A DNA stretch of 16,616 nt from Bacillota bacterium (GTDB lineage Bacteria > Bacillota > Clostridia > Lachnospirales > Lachnospiraceae): assembly GCA_023424995.1 (NCBI GenBank), contig JAFADH010000229.1, positions 1 through 16,616 of the forward strand. The letters are read 5' to 3'. A program made the translations under genes and the position numbers. Shown here piece by piece: positions 1 through 7,975 of the stretch; within the stretch, counting starts at the first letter, position 1; each line of letters starts with the position of its first letter. The notes under the pieces were generated by a model. It was given only the letters and a program-made list of their open reading frames with translations. It had not been told where the DNA came from and searched no databases.

Positions 1-11
1 GGGAGACAAGG

Positions 12-113
12 AGTGATTTTGGGAGCGTAGTGGTGCTACTCTCCCAAAATTGCGACGCTGTATACCGCAAATTGGAGCGTTCAGAACGGCGCAATGATTT
101 TTCAAACACGCTC
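12..113. repeat. Cluster of inverted repeats (possible dispersed structured element)
   Basis: Three stems follow one another. Stem 1 pairs ATTTTGGGAG (16-25) with CTCCCAAAAT (41-50) perfectly and continues, after one C/T mismatch, with GTAG (27-30) and CTAC (36-39), leaving a 5-base loop. Stem 2 pairs TTGCG (50-54) with CGCAA (66-70) around the palindrome GTATAC. Stem 3 pairs GAGCGT (75-80) with ACGCTC (108-113) and encloses CGTTC-A-GAACG. No T-run follows stem 1, so it is not a typical terminator. The minus strand is open from about 113 to the left edge, but no protein family is recognisable. The compact run of palindromes suggests a dispersed repeat, a non-autonomous mobile element or a structured RNA. 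The pairing is seen directly; the nature of the element is inference. Confidence 0.5.
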
Positions 114-213
114 TAGGTTGGGAATTGCTTTCGCAGCCTGTTTATCATATACTTTGCTTTATAAGCCGTTGATAAATGTTATCTTATACTTTAATGAACT
201 TAAGGGGGGCAAT

Positions 214-1365
214 ATGGAGCTATACGAAAAAAATAATAACTCGGTGACACGATGGGCCAGTCCGGAGAATCTGCTTGGAGAAAAAGGCAAAGGCGGAATG
301 AGAAACAATCAGGCGAAGGGACACGCATGGGAGCGTATTGAAGCAGGAGAAAGCGTTACTCTTTTGAATGTGCAAGGCAGTGGAATAGTCCAGCGTATAT
401 GGATAACAATCAATGACCGTTCACCGGAAATGCTGCGTTCTCTTGTAATTGAAATGTATTGGGATAATTCAAGTAAACCGGCAGTATCTGTTCCATTAGG
501 GGATTTTTTCTGCGCCGGACTCGGGGTTGTTTCTGCTTTCGAAAACGAATTATTTTCAAGTCCGGAGGGGCGGTCCTTTAATACGTATATCCCAATGCCT
601 TTTACGGAAAATGCAAAAATTATTGTTAAAAATGAAGCTTCAAAATTGCTATCCCATATTTATTACGATGTAAACTATATTTTAAAACCCATAAAAAAAG
701 AAGATATCTATTATTTTCATGCTTACTGGCATCGGCAGAATCCAACGGTTTTATGTGAAGATTTTGCAATTTTGCCCCAGGTTTTTGGTGAAGGCAGATT
801 TTTGGGATCCAATATTGGTGTTCTTGTCAGCGATAAATACCTGAACACGTGGTGGGGTGAAGGTGAGGTTAAGATTTATTTAGACGATGATGAAGACTAT
901 CCGACCCTGGTTGGCACAGGAACAGAGGATTACATCGGCAGCGGCTGGGAACAAGGGACCTACGGTAATAGATACCAGGGTTGTCTGATTGCAGATAAGC
1001 AAAGGGGCAGATTTTCATTCTATAGATTGCATATAAAGGATACTGTGTTTTTTAATACCGGATGTAAAGTCACAATTCAGCAAATGGGCGGAGCGGACAG
1101 AGACACGATGATAAAAATAATGAAAGCAGGAATAGGCAAATTTAAATTAGCCTATGCTGATTTTGATGCTGAACATAAAGAATTTATGAATTTGTATGAA
1201 TCAAATCCGGACACAATGCCCGACGACCCGTCCATTGACCCAAATAGCGGAATGGCATTCTTCCGGCAAGACGATGTTTGCGCTGCCGCATATTTTTATC
1301 TTAATTCACCTGCAAGTAATCTGCCGGAAATTCAAGCTTGCAATGAGCGTATTATAAACCGTTAA
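214..1365 (+). CDS. GH172 (DUF2961) family glycoside hydrolase
   Basis: The product is a 383-residue protein of the DUF2961 family, now GH172, whose characterised members act on fructofuranosides (difructose dianhydride) or arabinofuranosides. The N-terminal half carries family-typical blocks: a GKGGMRNNQAKGHAWE stretch near residue 25, then SGIVQRIWIT and SVPLGDFFCAG. The likely active-site region is WWGEGEVKIYLDDD (from about residue 213) followed by GTGTEDY (E238); glutamates E216, E218 and E238 are the candidates for the catalytic pair. No signal peptide is seen, so it probably acts in the cytoplasm. The start at 214 is chosen because TAAGGGGGG lies just upstream; the frame is open back to 94, but that part overlaps the inverted-repeat element and does not match the family. 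Length agrees with single-domain members. The substrate cannot be told from sequence. The PfpI-like gene follows after 27 bp, probably in the same transcript. Confidence 0.85.
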   Translation: MELYEKNNNSVTRWASPENLLGEKGKGGMRNNQAKGHAWERIEAGESVTLLNVQGSGIVQRIWITINDRSPEMLRSLVIEMYWDNSSKPAVSVPLGDFFCAGLGVVSAFENELFSSPEGRSFNTYIPMPFTENAKIIVKNEASKLLSHIYYDVNYILKPIKKEDIYYFHAYWHRQNPTVLCEDFAILPQVFGEGRFLGSNIGVLVSDKYLNTWWGEGEVKIYLDDDEDYPTLVGTGTEDYIGSGWEQGTYGNRYQGCLIADKQRGRFSFYRLHIKDTVFFNTGCKVTIQQMGGADRDTMIKIMKAGIGKFKLAYADFDAEHKEFMNLYESNPDTMPDDPSIDPNSGMAFFRQDDVCAAAYFYLNSPASNLPEIQACNERIINR

Positions 1366-1392
1366 ATTATATAACGACAAGGAGGATATTAT

Positions 1393-1977
1393 ATGGATGT
1401 GAATATTTTGCTGTTCCCTGATTTTGAAACCCTGGATGCCTTTGGCCCTGTAGAGGTGCTGGGACGTATTGAGGAATTCAGATTGCGTTATATTTCTGTT
1501 CCCGGCGGAACAATCACAAGCAGACAAGGTATAAAGGTATTAACCGAGGATATTAACGAAGCCGATCCTCACGGAGTTCTATTAATTCCTGGCGGGCAAG
1601 GAACACGGTCATTAGTGAATGATGTTCAATTCATTGAAAAACTGTCTTATATGGTTATGAAATCAGAATATTGTCTTACGGTTTGCACAGGTTCAGCGTT
1701 GCTTGCAAAAACAGGTCTTATAGATAATAAAAGGGCGACGTCAAATAAAAAGGCTTTTGAATGGGTCAAATCAGTCAATGCAAATGTTTTGTGGGCAGGG
1801 GAGGCCAGATGGGTTACGGATCAAAAATACTATACATCTTCCGGTGTGTCCGCAGGAATTGATATGGCACTGGGTTTTGTTGCTGATAGATTTGGAACGG
1901 AGAAAGCACAGAATATAGCTGAGCATATCGAATACATTTGGAACTCTGACCCTCGCAACGATCCATTCGCGAAATAA
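1393..1977 (+). CDS. DJ-1/PfpI family protein
   Basis: The product is 194 residues, the normal size for a single-domain DJ-1/PfpI (class I glutamine amidotransferase-like) protein. The order of motifs fits the family: an N-terminal strand MDVNILLFPDFETLDAFGPV with the conserved acidic residue E21, the loop VLLIPGGQGTRSL (62-74), and the nucleophile elbow LTVCTGSALLA with C98 as candidate reactive cysteine. The segment ATSNKKAFEW (115-124) replaces the ATTHW stretch common in isonitrile hydratases and AraC-linked relatives, so that activity should not be assumed. Family members include glyoxalase III-like enzymes, deglycase-like or chaperone proteins and isonitrile hydratases; no specific reaction is assigned. 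It is likely cytoplasmic. GGAGG at 1381-1385 lies 7 bases before the ATG. The 27-bp gap to the GH172 gene suggests an operon, though no functional link is evident. Confidence 0.88.
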   Translation: MDVNILLFPDFETLDAFGPVEVLGRIEEFRLRYISVPGGTITSRQGIKVLTEDINEADPHGVLLIPGGQGTRSLVNDVQFIEKLSYMVMKSEYCLTVCTGSALLAKTGLIDNKRATSNKKAFEWVKSVNANVLWAGEARWVTDQKYYTSSGVSAGIDMALGFVADRFGTEKAQNIAEHIEYIWNSDPRNDPFAK

Positions 1978-1993
1978 GTACGATGGGCTACTC

Positions 1994-2011
1994 GCCGGAC
2001 TCCGGCTTATT
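1994..2011 (+). terminator. Weak GC-rich hairpin after the PfpI-like gene
   Basis: GCCGG (1994-1998) pairs with CCGGC (2002-2006) over a 3-base loop and is followed by TTATT, 16 bases after the stop of the PfpI-like gene. The stem has only five pairs and the T-run is broken, so it is at best a weak intrinsic terminator of the GH172-PfpI transcript. Confidence 0.3.
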
Positions 2012-2212
2012 GTACAGGCTTAAGTTGATCACTCCTGCATCTGTATTGTACTGATGACACAGAATAAGCAAACCTATTTTTATCATAGATAAATCAGATT
2101 TGTCTATTATTATGTCTAAGTTTAATAGATATTATATATTCTCTACGATTGACTGCCATATGACTGTAGGATCGCATTTCATTTCAAAAATTCTACCCAA
2201 ATATAAATAAGC

Positions 2213-2241
2213 TTTATAATTTGGAGCGCATGCTTTATAAT
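2213..2241 (+). promoter_or_regulatory. Candidate promoter for the phosphotransferase gene
   Basis: The 294-bp AT-rich spacer between 1978 and 2271 contains two copies of GCTTTATAAT (2211-2220 and 2232-2241), each ending in a perfect -10 hexamer TATAAT. The second copy has a weak -35 (TTTATA, 2213-2218) at 17 bp and would start transcription about 20-25 bases before the ATG at 2272. The first copy has no good -35. Apart from the weak hairpin at its left end, nothing else is seen in this spacer. Confidence 0.35.
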
Positions 2242-2271
2242 GGAAATATCTTAGCCAATAAGGAGAACCTT

Positions 2272-3249
2272 ATGATCAAAGTCTCTGAAAACGCATTGTC
2301 GCAGCTTTGTCATTCATATGGAATTAAAGAGGAGAACCTCAGCTTTTTAGCCGGAGGGCGGGAGGATTCCGATGGTATAGCATATGTCTATTATAATAAA
2401 GGCCAGAAGAAGGTCCTTAAAATCTTAGCCGTCGATAAACCCGGAACCGACGATCTGGCGGCACTTGACGAACGGCTCAAATTTATATATTACCTGGGCG
2501 AAAACGGAATTGATGTTGCGTGGCCGGAGGAGAACGGGGATCACAGACTTTATGACACCTATGCGGACGGGAATCATATCTTTGTCGCTTATTCGATGAA
2601 CTATTGCGAGGGTAAAAACCCTGAAACGGAGTTGCTTGCGACAGAATTAAGCTGGCATTGGGGCAAATTAATCGGGAAAGCACACAGGGTGGCCAAAAAC
2701 TACCCTATCTGGAAAAACATCAACGGGAAGTCTTCGGAATTCGGCTATCAGGACGAAGTGAGTTTCTTCACCAGCTGGTGCAAAGAGGAGACCGTCAAGG
2801 AAGAATGGCGAAAAATGGCCCCGGCACTTTCCAAGCTGCCGATTAACCGGGATACCTACGGCTTTATACATAACGATAATCACCAGCATAACATTATAGT
2901 GCGGGATAAATGCATTACATTAATTGATTTTGACGTCTCCTCCTGTAATTTTTTTCTGCAGGATATTACGGTGCCGGCGCAGGGAATTATGTTTGATTTA
3001 TCGGGGGGCATGGTGAATGAGGTTCATCATAAGGAACCGTTGAAATACTATTTTGATTATTTCATCAACGGCTACGAGACAGAAAGCCATATGGAGGATT
3101 TCTGGCTGGAGCAGATCGATACCTTCATTAACTATCGCAGACTGCTTTTATTCACCTGCATGCAGGATTACTTAAATTATAATACCGAGCTAAAGAAGAA
3201 TTTCCTGTCCATGATAGAGGCTGCTCCTGAGATTTTCAGGCTATTGTAA
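2272..3249 (+). CDS. APH/choline-kinase-fold phosphotransferase
   Basis: The product is a 325-residue protein of the phosphotransferase enzyme (APH) family, which transfers phosphate from ATP or GTP to a small-molecule hydroxyl: aminoglycosides, homoserine, choline, ethanolamine, sugars or macrolides. The N-lobe has the strand QKKVLKILAVD with K50 as candidate nucleotide-binding lysine. The C-lobe has the catalytic loop GFIHNDNHQHNIIV (197-210) with D202 and N207, then ITLIDFDVSS with metal-binding D219. The second position of the usual HGD loop is Asn here. LSWHWGKLIGKAHRV (126-140) matches the helix before the catalytic lobe, and the all-helical C-terminus is family-like. The start at 2272 has AAGGAG (2260-2265) at good spacing; in-frame upstream TTG (2221) and ATG (2230) lack one. 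The gene stands alone. Its substrate is unknown, and resistance should not be inferred. Confidence 0.82.
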   Translation: MIKVSENALSQLCHSYGIKEENLSFLAGGREDSDGIAYVYYNKGQKKVLKILAVDKPGTDDLAALDERLKFIYYLGENGIDVAWPEENGDHRLYDTYADGNHIFVAYSMNYCEGKNPETELLATELSWHWGKLIGKAHRVAKNYPIWKNINGKSSEFGYQDEVSFFTSWCKEETVKEEWRKMAPALSKLPINRDTYGFIHNDNHQHNIIVRDKCITLIDFDVSSCNFFLQDITVPAQGIMFDLSGGMVNEVHHKEPLKYYFDYFINGYETESHMEDFWLEQIDTFINYRRLLLFTCMQDYLNYNTELKKNFLSMIEAAPEIFRLL

Positions 3250-3373
3250 CCGGGGACATCAAACTATACTATAAATTCCGGCTGAATCAATTCATCATCA
3301 CAATAGATGCTTAACCGATAAAATCCTGGCAGCATCTTTTCCAGGTAAAGCATATAGAGCAATAATCAGCATG

Positions 3374-3407
3374 GAAGTGATGCAAAGCTGATTCTTTGCA
3401 TCACTTC
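3374..3407. terminator. Strong hairpin between convergent genes, likely bidirectional terminator
   Basis: A perfect 14-bp stem, GAAGTGATGCAAAG (3374-3387) with CTTTGCATCACTTC (3394-3407), closes a 6-base loop. It lies in the 203-bp gap between the convergent phosphotransferase (ending 3249) and GH16 (ending 3453) genes, where a shared terminator is expected. Neither strand has a clear T-run, so it may work poorly as an intrinsic terminator or may block 3'-exonucleases. AATCAGC (3364-3370) can pair with GCTGATT (3387-3393) as an alternative fold. Nothing else is evident in the gap. Confidence 0.55.
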
Positions 3408-3452
3408 TGCCTATGATAAATAGCGGTCTCTCTGCACTTGCAGCTATGTTCC

Positions 3453-6400
3453 CTATTTAACTGTTACTTTTATGGAAGCTTTCTTATCTCCGACGATTGC
3501 TTCAATATAATCTGTTCCCTTTGTTTTTGCAACAGCCTTTCCCGTTTTTTTGTTTATGATTACTACATCCCTTTTTGTTGTCATCCATATAATATCTGTT
3601 TTATCATATCCTGTTGCCTCAGCTTCAAAGACAAATGTTTCTCCCTGTTTCATAGCAGCAGTGCCCTTTAATATCTCTACACCGGGTTCCTTCACGGTAA
3701 CCGTGGTTGTAAAGGTTCTGGACTTGCCGTTGTAAAGCTTGATCAAAGCAGTTATTTTAGCCGTTCCTGCACTCTTTGCATTAACGGCGCCATCCTGTGA
3801 AACTGCTGCGACCTTTTCATTGCTTGATTTATAGGTTATGGTAACAGCTCCCACGGCAGAACCGCCCGTCTCGTCGCCAAGCTCCTCCACAAGCTCCAGA
3901 GTGGCAGGTAAGGCTGCCTCTATTAAGCCTGAACTGTAATTATCACTGCCTGTATAGAGTTCAAGCCCGGAAGGGGACATAACGACCTGATACTTTATTG
4001 TTGTATAAGAGCCCGGATCCGCTTCCTCCTTTAATACCGCATAATCGGAGCAGTGCACGATGTTGACCGTAATATATCCATCCTTATCCACTTTGTAATG
4101 ATTGCTGTAGGGTAATGTCTCAAGCTTGTTCATCTGAGGGTTATAATGATACAGATATACCTTGTCATTTTTCTCAAATCCAAAGCTGCCGACATAAATT
4201 CTTACCGCCGCCTGTACAGGTAACACACCGTCATGTTCAAATTCAACTATCAGTCCGGAAGGGTTCCTGCCGCCCTTATTAAGCAGCTGCTTGATATGGT
4301 CATTATCTTCGACTGTCCGGATATCAAGCTTCAGATTAATATCCTTTAATGCACTCTTATCCGCTTTAAGAAGATTCTTGCCTGTGAATGTCCAGCTGTA
4401 TATTTCCTGTCCATCCTGTCCCTTAACAGATACTGCATAATCCCCGCCTGCTTCAATTGCCTTCTCAAGCTCAGATGCACTAATCATTGTCTTAGCAGGT
4501 ACAGGTGCGGGTGTTGCCCCAGGAGAAGGCTCTGCCGCAGGTATCGGACCGGGTATGGGACCGGGCGCCTCCGGAGGCTGAGGAGTATCCTCTGTCTTAG
4601 CAGGACCCAATATCAGGTCACCTATGGTGAACATGCTCTTTGATTGCTGCTCATCGGTAGAATTCCAGGATGCGATGTATTGGCGGTATCCCGCTCCGGG
4701 ATCATCGCTGACCTGGATATCAAAGCCTATGGTCCTTCCCTGCGCCGCCGTTATGTTTTTAAACGGAATTCTGGCTTCCACCAGATATCCATGGTCAGTC
4801 AGGACCGCCCGGGCTTCCAGCCGCGTATCAGCGGATAATTCACCTCTGTAATTTACACGGTATTGGAAGTCATTACTGTCATAGGGAGATGCTTTTGAGT
4901 TATCTTCATCCACATAGATCTCAATACAGTCCGCATTCCATTCCTCATAAGCTCCCAGATGGGGATCCGTAACATCCGCCAATACATACAGGGCTTCCTC
5001 GTCCCAGAGTGTTCTTACTTCCGCTGTCGCAGGTCCTACCTGATCCGTTTTCCAACGGCTTGTAACGAACACCTCCGTGTCATTCCATACACTGTCAATT
5101 ACACCGTCGATTACCGGTGTCCCTTTATCTGCTGCAGCTGATAATAACGGAGGTCCCGGTAAAACTGCATCCGGTTCTTCCCCCTCCTGAGGGATACCGT
5201 AATGAATCTCGATTGACGATAACTGATAAGCCGTAAAGTCGGCGCCGGACAGTTCAATCTTTAAGTAGTCGGACTTGGCGGGAAATTCTCCGGCGGGTAT
5301 GTATCGAACCTGGTTCCAGCCGCTTCCCGGTGCAGTTGATATCTCCGCCGTCAGGGATATCTCCGTCCAGGACCGGTTATCACTTGATCTGTATACCTTG
5401 AGCTTTCCGCTCTCCGCAGCATCCGGTGCATTATTGGAGAACAGATTAATACAAATATCATGGATATCCTGGTATTGATAGATTATATGTGCCGTTTCAC
5501 TGTTTGAACGGCCCCATCTTCCGCCGTCACCGCTAAATTGCTCCGGTGAATCGGAGAGGAGGCTCCAGTTACCGCTCTTTGCAAATACATTTGCGCCGTT
5601 TACAGTATCCAACTCATCCAGCGCCATATTATCCTGAATGATAGTCAGCTTGGAAAGCTGCAGTGTCCAGTTCAGCCATTCTTCATATTCTCCGTAGGGT
5701 TGGACTTCTATCTTAATATACCGGGCAGCTTCAGGAAGCTTCCCTTGGGATTTTATAAGCATCTCATTCCATCCGGAGGTACTCCCTGCATTTGTGACGG
5801 TGACGGGAATCTCCGTCCAGTCTGCTGTCTCGTAAGTCCAGTCTTCCGTATCCGGAGAAATATAGAACTTAACCTTTCCGGCAGCAATACCGGCAGCAGC
5901 CGCATTATTATGCTCAAAAGCCCTTAATACAATTGAGTGCATATTATCCGCCCGGTAGACCAGATAGCCCCGGGTATCTTCCCATCGCATGGCACGTAAG
6001 GTATCTCCTCCAAAGTTTTCCGGAACATCATCTCTTAAGGTCCAATTATCTGATTTGGCAATTACCTGCCCAAAGTCCCAATCGGAATAATCATCCGTCC
6101 AGGCTGTAAGAGGTTCTCTTGCTTCCTCGGCTGACCGGGGTGACGGAGGATCTGTCAGGGTTCCGTCATATATGCTGATCTCCCGGATACCGACCTGGGT
6201 TCCATATACAGTAACCTTAAGGTAACGCGCCGTCACCGGTGTATCAAAACTATCCGTTATCGTGGGCTGTTCCGGACGTGCCCCTGCAGTTCTGTCCGCG
6301 ATGACCTGCCAGTTATCACCATCGGCGGATGCTTCGATAATGTATCCGATATCCCTGCCTTCATCCCATGTTATAGCCGCACCGGTCACGGCACGGGTCT

Positions 6401-7919
6401 CTCCGAGATCCACCTGAAGCCAGTGGGAATCACCTGTCAGACGGGGTATCCACAGGGTATCCGAGTTACCGTCCGCTGCCCGATATGCTTCCCTGCCATA
6501 ATTTTCACTGTCGGCCGTGACAGTCTTGTTCCGGGCTATATTGACGGGAACCTTGCTGCCGGCAGCGCGCTCGTATACACGCACATAGTCTATTAAATAA
6601 TACTGGGGAAATACGGTTGTTTCGTCCGGGTCTCCGGGCCAATCCCCGCCCACCGCGGTATTCAGGTATAGATACATCTGCGTATTGCCGATAGCATCAA
6701 AGGCTTTTCCATTCTTGTACAGCTTTCCGTCATTGGTATAGGTACGTATCATTTCCCCGTCCAGATACCAGCGGATCGCGCCAGGATCCCATTCGAAGCC
6801 ATACACATGATAATCCTCAGAATAATCAATTAATCCGGTATAATCCGCACCTGCCTGTCCATTATCCGGCCAGAGTCCCCAATGATTATTCGTGTGAAGA
6901 ACGTTGGGTTCATGTCCAAGTACCTCCAGGATATCAAACTCCGGCGGCCAGGAATTAGCACTGTTTAACCAGATCGCCGGCCAGATGCCCCTTCCTGTGG
7001 GAAGCTTGGCACGCACCTCTGCCTTTCCGTACAGCATATGAAATTTGCCAAGCGTGGTTACGGAACCCGAGGTATAATTCAGTGTTCTCTCCTGTCCTTC
7101 CGATGTATAGGTAAAATCCCTTTCCTGGCTGCGCAGTACAAGATTACCGTCTTCAATATAGACATCATCGGGCTTGTACCATTGAAGCTCATTATTTCTT
7201 GGGCTCGGAACATCTTCTATGTTCCATTTGTCCGTATTTACTTCTGCCCCGCTGAATTCATCCTGGAATATAAGATCCCAGCCTTCGAGCTGTCCTGCCT
7301 GAGGGTCTTCCGATCCGGGTTCTTCACCCTGTCCGGGATTCTCCACTTCTTCTTCACCTCCTATAATTGTCTCGTCTGTGGTAGGTCCGATCACACTGTA
7401 ATCATCAATATATCCTGTTCCGCTATCCTCTCCCAGCCAGGCAAATATCTTGGCGGAGGTGCTTTCAGGACCTGTTGTAAATGAGAAAAACACCTCGCTG
7501 TAGGATGTGGAGGTAACAGTCCATGCTGTCTGTGATCCGCCGAAGTCCGTAACACCTATCCCCATATAGTCTCCTGTGTCTTCCACCTTACCCCACGCAC
7601 TGAAGGCATAAGCGGTGTTCGGAAGCAGATTATTAATAATCTGATAGAAGCCTCCGTTCCATCCGGAATCAGGTGCTGTAACTTTGATGCTATAATTACC
7701 GGAACGCTGATTATTGTTGACTATGGCATATGTTCCATCATTCATTACCCACGGTGTCAGGGATCCGGATTCAAAGCCCCTGTTATACACCAGCTCATAC
7801 ACTTCGCTGCCGGCATATATCCTGGAAGCAGGTCCGGCTGCGACGGCCAAATTAAATATCATAAGAAAGACCAGCATAAATGCCATCGTCTTTGAAATAA
7901 TTATTTTTCTTATATACAT
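3453..7919 (-). CDS. Secreted multidomain GH16 endo-beta-glucanase (laminarinase/lichenase type)
   Basis: The product is a 1488-residue secreted enzyme predicted to cut beta-1,3- or mixed beta-1,3/1,4-glucans. Numbering is from the ATG at 7919, which has AGAAGGTGG 8 bases upstream; the GTG at 7931 overlaps that site. Domains in order: signal peptide (about 1-33); CBM4/9-like beta-sandwich (about 38-178); acidic linker; GH16 catalytic domain (about 214-451) with the EFDILE motif, E327 nucleophile, D329 and E332 acid/base; an F5/8C (CBM32-like) domain (about 459-586); two homologous tandem modules of unassigned type (about 603-760 and 766-908); a CBM9-like domain (about 922-1105); a Pro-rich linker (about 1108-1144); an unassigned domain (about 1145-1300); and two Big_2-like domains to the end. 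No LPXTG or S-layer-homology anchor is seen. The gene follows the kinase gene after 56 bp without a terminator, so it is probably expressed with the regulators. The GH16 call is firm; accessory boundaries are approximate. Confidence 0.92.
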   Translation of the reverse strand: MYIRKIIISKTMAFMLVFLMIFNLAVAAGPASRIYAGSEVYELVYNRGFESGSLTPWVMNDGTYAIVNNNQRSGNYSIKVTAPDSGWNGGFYQIINNLLPNTAYAFSAWGKVEDTGDYMGIGVTDFGGSQTAWTVTSTSYSEVFFSFTTGPESTSAKIFAWLGEDSGTGYIDDYSVIGPTTDETIIGGEEEVENPGQGEEPGSEDPQAGQLEGWDLIFQDEFSGAEVNTDKWNIEDVPSPRNNELQWYKPDDVYIEDGNLVLRSQERDFTYTSEGQERTLNYTSGSVTTLGKFHMLYGKAEVRAKLPTGRGIWPAIWLNSANSWPPEFDILEVLGHEPNVLHTNNHWGLWPDNGQAGADYTGLIDYSEDYHVYGFEWDPGAIRWYLDGEMIRTYTNDGKLYKNGKAFDAIGNTQMYLYLNTAVGGDWPGDPDETTVFPQYYLIDYVRVYERAAGSKVPVNIARNKTVTADSENYGREAYRAADGNSDTLWIPRLTGDSHWLQVDLGETRAVTGAAITWDEGRDIGYIIEASADGDNWQVIADRTAGARPEQPTITDSFDTPVTARYLKVTVYGTQVGIREISIYDGTLTDPPSPRSAEEAREPLTAWTDDYSDWDFGQVIAKSDNWTLRDDVPENFGGDTLRAMRWEDTRGYLVYRADNMHSIVLRAFEHNNAAAAGIAAGKVKFYISPDTEDWTYETADWTEIPVTVTNAGSTSGWNEMLIKSQGKLPEAARYIKIEVQPYGEYEEWLNWTLQLSKLTIIQDNMALDELDTVNGANVFAKSGNWSLLSDSPEQFSGDGGRWGRSNSETAHIIYQYQDIHDICINLFSNNAPDAAESGKLKVYRSSDNRSWTEISLTAEISTAPGSGWNQVRYIPAGEFPAKSDYLKIELSGADFTAYQLSSIEIHYGIPQEGEEPDAVLPGPPLLSAAADKGTPVIDGVIDSVWNDTEVFVTSRWKTDQVGPATAEVRTLWDEEALYVLADVTDPHLGAYEEWNADCIEIYVDEDNSKASPYDSNDFQYRVNYRGELSADTRLEARAVLTDHGYLVEARIPFKNITAAQGRTIGFDIQVSDDPGAGYRQYIASWNSTDEQQSKSMFTIGDLILGPAKTEDTPQPPEAPGPIPGPIPAAEPSPGATPAPVPAKTMISASELEKAIEAGGDYAVSVKGQDGQEIYSWTFTGKNLLKADKSALKDINLKLDIRTVEDNDHIKQLLNKGGRNPSGLIVEFEHDGVLPVQAAVRIYVGSFGFEKNDKVYLYHYNPQMNKLETLPYSNHYKVDKDGYITVNIVHCSDYAVLKEEADPGSYTTIKYQVVMSPSGLELYTGSDNYSSGLIEAALPATLELVEELGDETGGSAVGAVTITYKSSNEKVAAVSQDGAVNAKSAGTAKITALIKLYNGKSRTFTTTVTVKEPGVEILKGTAAMKQGETFVFEAEATGYDKTDIIWMTTKRDVVIINKKTGKAVAKTKGTDYIEAIVGDKKASIKVTVK

Positions 7920-7975
7920 TATATAAACCACCTTCTATTATTTTAAATTCAGTTATACTGCTATTTAAAACCTTA

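Noticed and set aside
1..113. Open minus-strand frame running off the left edge (from GTG at 109)
   Set aside because: Short, no recognisable family, no ribosome site, and coincident with strong palindromes; more likely a by-product of the structured element.
94..213. N-terminal extension of the GH172 reading frame from an ATG at 94
   Set aside because: It overlaps the inverted-repeat element, has no ribosome site and does not resemble the family, whereas the ATG at 214 has a strong site and a family-like start.
2221..2271. TTG or upstream ATG starts for the phosphotransferase
   Set aside because: They overlap the candidate -10 hexamers and lack a ribosome site; the ATG at 2272 has AAGGAG at good spacing.
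4500..4575. Repetitive Pro-rich coding stretch as a possible tandem repeat or CRISPR
   Set aside because: It encodes the interdomain linker of the GH16 protein; there are no regular spacers. No CRISPR array, tRNA, rRNA or transposase was seen anywhere in the window.
7038..7484. 148-codon plus-strand frame
   Set aside because: Lies antisense to the GH16 catalytic and linker region, with no ribosome site or family similarity.
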